NCBI RefSeq assembly: GCF_021696945.1
Contig: NZ_JACYHE010000045.1
Location: 1-47,397 of the forward strand
DNA: 47,397 nt
Direction of reading: 5' to 3'
DNA from: Streptomyces sp. JJ36
GTDB lineage: Bacteria > Actinomycetota > Actinomycetes > Streptomycetales > Streptomycetaceae
Below the pieces are notes generated by a model. That model had not been told where the DNA came from. It saw nothing but the letters and a program-made list of their open reading frames with translations, and made no database searches. Both the position numbers and the translations under genes were made by a program. Of this stretch, positions 8,364-14,937 are shown piece after piece (position 1 is the first letter of the stretch; the number at the start of each line of letters is the position of its first letter).

Positions 8364-8456
8364 TGCTGAGCGGGCGGAGAGGCCGGGCCGGCGACAGGGG
8401 TACGGCGGGTGGCGTACGGCGACGGCGGACGGCGGGGACGCGGGAGGCCCGGCGGG

Positions 8457-9542
8457 TCAGGAGCACCACCAGAGGAAGCAGTCGTCCTCGTCGTCCTGGG
8501 GTGGATCGTCGCCCTGGTCCGGTGGGGGATCGGAGGGCTGGGTGGGCTCGGGCTCCGAGGTGGGCGGCGGCCGGGTCGGCTCGGGTGCGGTGTCGCCCGG
8601 GTCCGGCCGGATGGTGCCCGTCTCGCTGGTGGGCTCCGGCGACGCCTCGCCGGACGGTTCCTCCGACGGGTCGCCCGAGGCGTCGTCCGACGCCTCGTCC
8701 TCCGGCTTCTTCTCGTCCTTCCCGCTCTCGCTCGCGGAGGGCGAGGCCTCCTCGGACGCGCCCGGCGCGCCCGAGGGCAGCCGGCCCTGGCCCACGCCCA
8801 CGCCGTCTCCGTCCCCGGCGTCCTGCCCCGCAGCACCGTCCTGCCCGGCGGCCTGGTCCTCGACGTCCTCGGGGCCCGAGGAGAGCGGTCCGTCCCAAGG
8901 GAGAGAGCCCGGGGCCCCGATCTCGGCCACGCTCACCCCCAGCAGGGCCACCCCCAGGCAGGCCGCCAGCACCACCACCCGGCGGCCCCGGCCGCGCCGC
9001 GCCCGGCGTCCGCGTCCGTGTCCGCGTCCGGAGCGTCCCTCGGGGTGCGTGGCGGGGGCCTCGTGGTGGGGGTCGTCCTCCGGGCGGGCTTCCGCCGCGG
9101 GCTCGTCCGGGGCACCGGGGCCCGCAGCGGCACCGGGCGCCGGTGCGCCCTCCGCGGGGGACGCCGGTCCGGGCCCCGGTCCGGGCGGCGGTGCGGGGCG
9201 GTCACCGGCGGCGGGCCCGTACGGGTCCGGCCGGCCCGGGGTCCGGGGCAGGCCGTATCCCTGCGGCGGGTGGGGGTGCTGCGGCTGCCGGGCGGCGTGC
9301 GGCCCGCCGGGCGCGTACGGGTCCGGCTGCCCGTACGGTTCCTGCCCGTACGGTCCGCGGGGGCGGGCCTCCTGCGGCACGTAGACGGGTCCCGGAGCGC
9401 CGGCGCCCGGTGCGGGCGGCGGGCCGTCGCCGGGGAGGACGGGCCGGGCCGGTGCGGCCGGCAGGAAATCGGCGGGTGTGCCGCAGCCCGGGCAGGCCAG
9501 GGCGCCGTTCAGGTACCGCCGGCACGGGGGGCAATAGTCCAT
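8457..9542 (-). CDS. Zinc-ribbon, single-pass membrane protein (SCO2400-like)
   Basis: The protein is 361 residues. It begins MDYCPPCRRYLNGALACPGCG, a compact C-x2-C...C-x2-C zinc ribbon. A long Pro/Gly/Ala-rich linker with GPYGQEPYGQP-type repeats follows, then an Arg-rich patch (about 172-188) and one membrane segment (about 189-208). The outer domain is acidic and Ser/Glu/Pro-rich and ends in the dipeptide-bounded CFLWWC. The N-terminus resembles a Streptomyces family I know as SCO2400-like; no function is established. The topology, with ribbon inside and acidic stalk outside, is inferred from the Arg-rich patch. No good Shine-Dalgarno site precedes the ATG at 9542, so a leaderless message is possible. 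Confidence 0.8.
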   Translation of the reverse strand: MDYCPPCRRYLNGALACPGCGTPADFLPAAPARPVLPGDGPPPAPGAGAPGPVYVPQEARPRGPYGQEPYGQPDPYAPGGPHAARQPQHPHPPQGYGLPRTPGRPDPYGPAAGDRPAPPPGPGPGPASPAEGAPAPGAAAGPGAPDEPAAEARPEDDPHHEAPATHPEGRSGRGHGRGRRARRGRGRRVVVLAACLGVALLGVSVAEIGAPGSLPWDGPLSSGPEDVEDQAAGQDGAAGQDAGDGDGVGVGQGRLPSGAPGASEEASPSASESGKDEKKPEDEASDDASGDPSEEPSGEASPEPTSETGTIRPDPGDTAPEPTRPPPTSEPEPTQPSDPPPDQGDDPPQDDEDDCFLWWCS

Positions 9543-9646
9543 GGCGCGGGAAGGCTATGGGCCCCCGGCCCACCGGTGGAACCCGGGCGGTGTAAGGATC
9601 CTGTGCCGACCCGGGGGAGACGCCGGGACGGCGCAGGTCGGAAGGG

Positions 9647-9678
9647 GCGTCCCCGCCGGCGGGGGCCGGCGGGGACGC
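9647..9678. terminator. Very strong GC hairpin (14-bp stem)
   Basis: Bases 9647-9660 pair perfectly with 9665-9678 around a GGGG loop. The hairpin lies downstream of the GH16 gene and upstream of the zinc-ribbon gene, both on -. It probably reinforces the adjacent terminator at 9736-9780. Confidence 0.6.
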
Positions 9679-9735
9679 GAACACGGGGCCGGGCGCACCG
9701 CGACGGGCCCGGACGGGCGCGCGCGGAGCCGCAGC

Positions 9736-9780
9736 GGCCGCTGCCGGGGCCCCGCGGTGACGGGGGCCCCGGCAGCGGCC
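9736..9780. terminator. Strong intrinsic terminator of GH16 gene (18-bp stem)
   Basis: Bases 9736-9753 pair perfectly with 9763-9780 around a 9-base loop (GCGGTGACG), starting 31 bases after the GH16 stop codon. The 18-bp uninterrupted stem makes a terminator role very likely even without a T-tract. Confidence 0.8.
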
Positions 9781-9810
9781 CGGACCTGCGCGGCCCGGGC
9801 CGGTGCCGGC

Positions 9811-11202
9811 TCAGGACGGCGCGTTCCACTTCTGGTTGGCGGCTCCGGTGCAGGTCCAGATCTGCAGCGGGGTGCCGTTGGCGGAGTCGTTGCCCGTCAC
9901 GTCGAGGCACTTGTCGGCCTGCGGGTTGACGATGTCGTTCGCACCGCTCACCACCCACTGCTGGGCGGCGGTGCCGTTGCACTCCCAGAGCTGCACCCTG
10001 GTGCCGTCGGCCGTGCCGCCCGCGTCCACGTCCAGGCACTTGCCGAGCGCCCGCAGGGTGCCGTCGCCGGCGACGGTCCACTGCTGGGCCGCGGTGCCGT
10101 TGCAGTCGTAGAGCTGCACGGGCGTGCCGTTCGCGGTGTCCGCCCCGGCCACGTCGACGCACTTCCCGGCCAGGCCGGTGATCGGCCCGGTGCTGCCGCC
10201 CCCGCCGGAGTCGCCGCTGGTGACGCGCACGTGGTCGACCACGAGCTGCTGCGGGAAGACGGTGCTGGAGTCCGGGTCGCCGGGCCAGTAGCCGCCGACC
10301 GCCAGGTTGAGGATGAGGAAGAAGGGCTTGTCGAAGACCCAGGGGTCGCCGCCGAGGTCGGCGGGCGTCCGGGTCTGGTAGACCTGCCCGTCGACGGACC
10401 AGGTGATGCGGTCGGGCGCCCAGTCGACGGCGAAGGTGTGGAAGCCGTCGGCGAACTCCTCGCCGTTCGGGAGGGTGTAGCCGGCGCCGATGCCCTCGGA
10501 GCCGGAGTAGCCCGGGCCGTGCAGGGTGCCGTGCACGGTGCTCGGCTCAAAGCCGACGTTCTCCATCACGTCGATCTCGCCGCTGGCCGGCCAGCCGACG
10601 TCGCCGATGTCGTGGCCGAGCATCCAGAAGGCGGGCCACATGCCCTGCCCGCGCGGGACCTTGAGCCGGGCCTCCACATGGCCGTACGTCTGGGTGAAGC
10701 GGCCCGCGGTGTTGAGCCGGGCGGAGGTGTACTCGCACCGGCCGTACCAGCACTGGTAGTCGCCCGGGTTCTCCTTGCGTGCGGTGATCACCAGGTGGCC
10801 GTCGCCGTCCAGGGCGGCGTTGGCGTTGCCCGGTGTGTAGTACTGGCGTTCGTGGTTGTTGACGTTGTCGCCGGTCTCGAGCTGCCACTTGGAGCCGTCG
10901 ACGGCGGCGCCGGCCGGGCCGTCGAAGGTGTCCTCGAAGGTGACGGCCATGGGGGCGGCCGCCTCCGCCGCCGCGGGTTCCGCGGCGGGGGCTCCGGCCG
11001 GGGAGCCGGTGGCGGGCGTGGCGCCCAGGGCGGCCAGGCCGAGGGCTGCGGTCAGACCGGCGGCGAGCAGCGACGCTCTGCGGCGGCCGCGGAGGCCCGG
11101 CCGGGAGCGGGAAGGGGTGCCGGAACGGCGGGCGGAGCCGGAGGGTTCGGATGCCCCGGAGGACCGGGGGGACTGGGGGGACCGGGGGGACCGCGAGAAC
11201 AT
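9811..11202 (-). CDS. Secreted GH16 beta-glucanase with ricin-type (CBM13) lectin domain
   Basis: This 463-residue exoenzyme probably cleaves beta-1,3- or mixed beta-glucans outside the cell. It has an Arg-rich leader and hydrophobic signal core (about 38-62) and an Ala/Pro linker. The GH16 catalytic domain spans about 85-325, with the active-site motif GEIDVMENVG (Glu209, Asp211, Glu214) and the upstream MWPAFWMLG. A Gly-rich linker leads to a ricin B-type trefoil with three QxW-like repeats (AAQQWTV, AAQQWVV, ANQKWNA). The ATG at 11202 has GAGGTG 5 bases upstream. A palindromic operator and -35-like hexamer lie about 190 bases upstream. Laminarinase-type specificity is an inference from the motif context. 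Confidence 0.93.
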   Translation of the reverse strand: MFSRSPRSPQSPRSSGASEPSGSARRSGTPSRSRPGLRGRRRASLLAAGLTAALGLAALGATPATGSPAGAPAAEPAAAEAAAPMAVTFEDTFDGPAGAAVDGSKWQLETGDNVNNHERQYYTPGNANAALDGDGHLVITARKENPGDYQCWYGRCEYTSARLNTAGRFTQTYGHVEARLKVPRGQGMWPAFWMLGHDIGDVGWPASGEIDVMENVGFEPSTVHGTLHGPGYSGSEGIGAGYTLPNGEEFADGFHTFAVDWAPDRITWSVDGQVYQTRTPADLGGDPWVFDKPFFLILNLAVGGYWPGDPDSSTVFPQQLVVDHVRVTSGDSGGGGSTGPITGLAGKCVDVAGADTANGTPVQLYDCNGTAAQQWTVAGDGTLRALGKCLDVDAGGTADGTRVQLWECNGTAAQQWVVSGANDIVNPQADKCLDVTGNDSANGTPLQIWTCTGAANQKWNAPS

Positions 11203-11364
11203 GGACTCACCTCATCTGCGCGTGTGGGGGGCGCTGTCGGGGGTGACGCGCGGGCCGGTACGGGCCGGGGCGCGCGGTCCGTCTCGCCGTGGCGGCGCGC
11301 GTGGGGGCGCCGCGCTCCGAGCCGTTCCGGGGGCTCTGGTCCGTACTATTCGTGGCCTCCGGCG

Positions 11365-11393
11365 AGTCGACCACGTTGAGGTGGACCCGTCAA
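11365..11393 (-). promoter_or_regulatory. Candidate promoter of GH16 gene
   Basis: On the minus strand TTGACG (11393-11388) is followed 17 bases later by TCGACT (11370-11365), an acceptable -35 and a weak -10. The pair directly abuts the palindromic operator and would give an untranslated leader of roughly 155-160 bases. Confidence 0.4.
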
Positions 11394-11405
11394 GAGAGCG
11401 CTCTC
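11394..11405. promoter_or_regulatory. LacI-family-type operator (12-bp palindrome)
   Basis: GAGAGCGCTCTC is a perfect palindrome, close to the known GGGAGCGCTCCC operator of the actinobacterial cellulose/glucan regulators CebR and CelR (LacI family). It touches the -35 hexamer of the glucanase promoter and overlaps the sortase stop codon. No LacI-family gene is in the window, so the regulator would act in trans. Confidence 0.6.
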
Positions 11406-12081
11406 ATGGCGCGTCGTCCTCCGCGGTCCGTCCGATACCCGTCAGGTGGGCGAAGACCACCACGTTCCCCTGGTAGCCCCCCGCTTCGGGGTCGAAGCTG
11501 CCCCCGCAGGTGATCAGCCGGATCTCCGGCCGCGCCGCAGGGCCGTACACCCGCTGGTCCGGGAAGTCCGGCCCCTCGTAGACCTCGACGGCGTCCACCA
11601 CGAAGGTCGCGGTGAGCCCGTCCTGCCGGTCGATCAGGACCGTGGCCCCCTCCTTCAGCGCGCCGAGGCGGTAGAAGACCGCCGGGCCTTCGGCGGTGTC
11701 CACGTGCCCCGCGACCAGCGCCGTCCCCACGTCGCCGGGGACCGTGCCGTCCTCGTACCAGCCCGCCGCCTCCCCCTCGTCCCGCGGCGGCGCCTCCAGC
11801 GCGCCGTCCCCGGTGAGTCCCAGCCCGGTGAGCGGCGCGTCCACCCCGATCGCGGGAACGCGAACGCGCTCCGGCCGGCCGGACATCGGGACGGGTGAGA
11901 GCTCGGGCACGGACTCCGCCGAGGGGCGGGGATCGGTGGTGACGGCATGGGCGGCCGGAGGGCGGGGCGGGGTGTGCCGGTCCGTCCCGTGGTCCAGCAG
12001 CCACACCCCCGCGCACAGCGCCGCCGCCGTGCCGGTGGCGACGACGGTCTCGACGCCGCGGGACCGGGTGCTCTGCGGCAC
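11404..12081 (-). CDS. Class E/F sortase
   Basis: The protein is 225 residues from the GTG at 12081, chosen because GGGAGG lies 8 bases before it. It has a single N-terminal membrane anchor (about 11-28), a disordered stalk and a sortase barrel. Catalytic His is at 126 (AGHVDT) and Cys at 192 (ITCGGSFD). The expected arginine region reads GGYQGNVVVFAHL, with Gln after the Tyr. Some relatives have Arg there, so the third catalytic residue should be checked. The enzyme would link surface proteins to peptidoglycan or each other outside the membrane. Its likely client is the gene at 12362-13303, which lies upstream in the same orientation. Confidence 0.88.
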   Translation of the reverse strand: MPQSTRSRGVETVVATGTAAALCAGVWLLDHGTDRHTPPRPPAAHAVTTDPRPSAESVPELSPVPMSGRPERVRVPAIGVDAPLTGLGLTGDGALEAPPRDEGEAAGWYEDGTVPGDVGTALVAGHVDTAEGPAVFYRLGALKEGATVLIDRQDGLTATFVVDAVEVYEGPDFPDQRVYGPAARPEIRLITCGGSFDPEAGGYQGNVVVFAHLTGIGRTAEDDAP

Positions 12082-12361
12082 CTCGTCAGCCTCCCTTCCG
12101 TGTTCGCTGTGTCGCCGTCCCGCCGCGCAGCCCGCCGCGGGGCTCCGGGGCACGGGACCATGGGTGCGCGGGACCGTCCGTGGGTCTGTCCGTGGGGGCC
12201 TCCGTGGGGCCTCCGTCGGGGCGTTCGTACGCCCGTCCGTACGCCGGGACGCCCCGGTGCGCGGACGACGCCGCCTGGGGTGTCGCCCGCGCACCGTCCC
12301 CGCCGGGGGCCGGCGAGCTCCGGGAGGCCGCTGCCGCAGCGGACGGCTCCCTGGACGCCGG

Positions 12362-13303
12362 TCAGTGACCCCGCGTCACGTGACGACGGCGCAGGTAGAA
12401 CGCGCCGCCCGCCGCCGCGACGAGGGCCAGCGAGCCTCCGGCGAGCTGGGCGGTGTCGACGCCGCCGCTCCCGCCGGTGCCCGCGTGCACCCGGCCGCGG
12501 GGCATGGGCCCGTGCTCGCCGTCGTGCCCGTGGTGGTCCCGGCCGGCGTGGCCGTACCCGTCGTGGTGCCGCATGTCCTGATGCCGGCCGTCGTGGTGCC
12601 GCTGGTCGTGGCCCTGCACGGGGTGGTCCCGCATCTCGTGGTCGCGGGGGTCGTGGTCCCGCGGGTCGTGTTGCTGCGGGTCCTGGTCCTGCGGCGGCTG
12701 GTGCCCGTCCCCGGCGTCCGGGACGTGCCGCTGGTGGTCCTGCGGCGGCTCCTTCCCGTCCGGGTCCTGCTGGTGGCCGGGCTCCCGGTGGCCCGGGTCG
12801 GCGGGGGCGGGCCGGTCCTTCGGCACGGGTTTCCCGGCGTTCCCGTCGTGTCCGGCGTCCCCCTTCCCGGCCTTCGGCGCACCCTTGCCCACGACGACGG
12901 TGCCGGTGAGCTCGTTGCCGTTGTCGCAGGAGCCGCCGATGCCGTAGTTGCCGGGCTTGGCGTTGCCCGGGACGGTGAACTCCGCCCGCAGAAGCTGGGG
13001 CTTCGCCGGATCGGGAGCGTTCAGCGTCAGCTCGCCGACGCCGAGCGAGGAGGCGTCGACGGTGGCGGTGGCACCGTCGTCACCGCAGGCGTTCGTCGAC
13101 AGCCGGACCGTGCTCCCCGGTGGCGCCGGGTCCGGCGCCACCCGGATGTTGCCGAAGTCGCCGGCGGCGGCGGAGGTCGTGGCGAGCCCCGTGGCGGCGA
13201 CCGAGAGGGCCGCTCCGGTCAGCAGGCGGCCCAGGCATATGCGCGACGGAGCGCCGGAAGCGGCCGGTGCGGGGCGCGTACGCCGGGGATGTGTGGGACG
13301 CAT
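12362..13303 (-). CDS. Secreted His/Asp-rich surface protein, probable sortase substrate
   Basis: The protein is 313 residues from the ATG at 13303 (GGAGGT 7 bases upstream). It has a signal peptide ending near SAAA (about residue 47). A small Ig-like domain (about 48-140) contains two cysteines (NACGDD, GGSCDNG). A long tract rich in His, Asp, Gln and Pro (about 165-268) has repeated DPRDHDPRDH and HHDG units. The C-terminal sorting-type end is AGTGGSGGVD, a hydrophobic helix, then RRRHVTRGH. There is no LPxTG or LAxTG. The [T/A]GxGGS...D pre-helix motif is one I associate with proteins next to class F sortases. The His-rich tract could bind metal ions, but that is untested. Confidence 0.82.
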   Translation of the reverse strand: MRPTHPRRTRPAPAASGAPSRICLGRLLTGAALSVAATGLATTSAAAGDFGNIRVAPDPAPPGSTVRLSTNACGDDGATATVDASSLGVGELTLNAPDPAKPQLLRAEFTVPGNAKPGNYGIGGSCDNGNELTGTVVVGKGAPKAGKGDAGHDGNAGKPVPKDRPAPADPGHREPGHQQDPDGKEPPQDHQRHVPDAGDGHQPPQDQDPQQHDPRDHDPRDHEMRDHPVQGHDQRHHDGRHQDMRHHDGYGHAGRDHHGHDGEHGPMPRGRVHAGTGGSGGVDTAQLAGGSLALVAAAGGAFYLRRRHVTRGH

Positions 13304-13597
13304 GGGCGATACCTCCGTGGAGCGGTGCGGCGCGCTGCTGCGCCGCGCGGGGTCGGGGACAGGTCCGCTCCCCCGAGCCAACCGGCCCGAGCCCGCACGC
13401 GCCTGCCGACGAACGCCCGTACGGTCTGCGGGCGGGCGCCCGATGTGCGGGCGCGCGGCATCTGTGAGCGCGCCGGAGGCGCACGTCAGGCGCGCTGCCC
13501 GGCGCACCGCAGGCGGAGGCGTTGCGATGGACGAGTGAAGGGGACGGCGCGCCGCCGTGTGGGTGACGCCGCTGATCCGGGCGGGTGACCGGCCCCG

Positions 13598-14539
13598 GTG
13601 GCGACTCGTTGGCCGGGCATGGCAGTGACGCTGAAGCACTGGACCGCTGCGGCATGGCCGGGTGAAACGGTTCCCCGCCCGCCCGCGCCCCCGTCGGGAG
13701 GCGCACCCACACCCATCTACGAAGCGCTCGTCCGCGAGTGGACCGGTCACGGGCGCACCGTGCCGCGGGCGCCGGGCCGGGCCGGCCCGGGCGGCGCCCC
13801 CGGCACCGGCCTCGGCTTCACCGCCCGCCCCGGGGACGAGGCCGGACACCCCTACGCCTCCGGGCCCCGGTACGGCTCCGGGGACGCGTACGGCGGCGGC
13901 ACGCCGTACGCCGAGGGCGCATACGGCTCCGCATACGGGCCCGCCCGCGACCACGCCGAGCCCGCGAACCCCCGGGGGCACGGCGGCCGGGGATGCGGTG
14001 ACGCCGCGTACGGCTCCCCGGCGTACGGGACCTCCGGGTACGGCTCCCCGGCGTACGGCCCGCCGGGGTACGGCACTGCCGGGTACGGCTCCTCCCCGTA
14101 CGGATTCCCCGGACACGGTCCTGCGGCTCACGGCTCTGCGGCTCACGGCTCTGCGGCTCACGGCTCCGCGGACCCCGCGCACGAGGACCCGGCCGGTGCC
14201 GGTTCCGGCTACGGCGCGCCGTACGGGGATCCGGGGAGCACGGGCGGCGGCGCCCACGCCGGGCACGGCGCCCCAGGCGAGCAGACCGGGCAGGCCGCCC
14301 CCGGCGAGCAGACCGGCCACGGCGGGCACGCCGACTCCACCGGGTACGGCGCCGGGGCCACCCGGGAGCACGACGGCGGGCGGGCCACCGGGTCCGCGGG
14401 CTCCGGCGGTTCGCCGGGCGCTGCGGCCCGTACCGTCCCCGGCCCGGGCGAGGAGGGCGGCCGGGCGGAGAACGCCGCTCCCGCGCAGCAAGGCCGGCCC
14501 GCCTGGCAGCGGGTGCGCATCCTCACTCCCGGCCCCTGA
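13598..14539 (+). CDS. Low-complexity Tyr/Gly-rich hypothetical protein
   Basis: The frame encodes 313 residues from ATG 13598; the ATG at 13619 is an equally possible start. An N-terminal segment containing TPIYEALVREWTGHGRTVP resembles a short conserved motif seen at the start of several Streptomyces proteins of unknown function. The rest is disordered and repetitive: YGSPAYG/GYGSS-type repeats, a perfect triplicated 15-base unit, and Gly/Ala/Thr-rich sequence with GEQTGQAAPGEQTG. No membrane segment or catalytic motif is present. The ribosome site is weak, so the gene is probable rather than certain. It precedes the riboswitch region of the M23 gene. Confidence 0.5.
   Translation: MATRWPGMAVTLKHWTAAAWPGETVPRPPAPPSGGAPTPIYEALVREWTGHGRTVPRAPGRAGPGGAPGTGLGFTARPGDEAGHPYASGPRYGSGDAYGGGTPYAEGAYGSAYGPARDHAEPANPRGHGGRGCGDAAYGSPAYGTSGYGSPAYGPPGYGTAGYGSSPYGFPGHGPAAHGSAAHGSAAHGSADPAHEDPAGAGSGYGAPYGDPGSTGGGAHAGHGAPGEQTGQAAPGEQTGHGGHADSTGYGAGATREHDGGRATGSAGSGGSPGAAARTVPGPGEEGGRAENAAPAQQGRPAWQRVRILTPGP
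14121..14165 (+). repeat. Three perfect 15-bp tandem repeats
   Basis: CTGCGGCTCACGGCT occurs three times back to back, in frame within the YG-rich gene, and encodes repeated Ala-Ala-His-Gly-Ser. Perfect copies suggest recent slippage. Confidence 0.9.
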
Positions 14540-14660
14540 CCGGCTCCTTCCCGCACAGCACGCTGTGAGCGCCCGAACGCGCCCGGCGACGCCTGCGTCC
14601 TCATTGCCCGAACTGGCTGGTAAGTCCATGCTCAAGCCTCGACAAAAACCAGGGAAGCGC

Positions 14661-14687
14661 TTGGAATCTCGGCTGCGGGTCTATTAA
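14661..14687 (+). promoter_or_regulatory. Tentative promoter for riboswitch-M23 transcript
   Basis: TTGGAA (14661-14666) and TATTAA (14682-14687) are separated by 15 bases in an unusually AT-rich patch about 60 bases before the riboswitch. The spacing is short, so this is a weak call. Confidence 0.3.
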
Positions 14688-14743
14688 CGTTCGATAACGC
14701 AGCGCGGTCGTCACAGCCGTCACAGAAGTCGGCACCGTGCGCC

Positions 14744-14912
14744 GTCGCCTAATCCCGCACGTGCACATCGTGTGTCACACCACGACAACTCGATAACCAC
14801 TGCACCGAGGGAGCCGGGGAACCACCATCGTGGGGTGAATCGGCCGGTCCCGCAGGGGACTTGCCGTAGGAGACCTTCCTGCTCCGAACCCGTCAGCTAA
14901 CCCGGTCGGCGT
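14744..14912 (+). ncRNA. ydaO/yuaA-type c-di-AMP riboswitch
   Basis: The leader carries the conserved blocks of this class in order: CGCCTAATCC at the 5' side, GAGCCGGGGAACCA (14811-14824), GGGGTGAATCGGCC (14832-14845), TAGGAGACCTTCCTGCTCCG (14867-14886) and AACCCGTCAGCTAACCCGG (14887-14905). GGCG (14908-14911) closes P1 with CGCC (14746-14749). It ends a few bases before the GGAAGGAGAG ribosome site of the M23 peptidase. In Streptomyces this riboswitch class is known upstream of cell-wall remodelling genes such as rpfA. The exact edges are approximate. Confidence 0.93.
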
Positions 14913-14937
14913 GAAGGAAGGAAGGAGAGCGCCACTC

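Noticed and set aside
12082..12361. Extended N-terminus of the sortase to 12294
   Set aside because: The frame is open upstream, but the sequence is Arg/Pro-rich with no ribosome site, whereas GTG 12081 has GGGAGG and places the membrane anchor normally.
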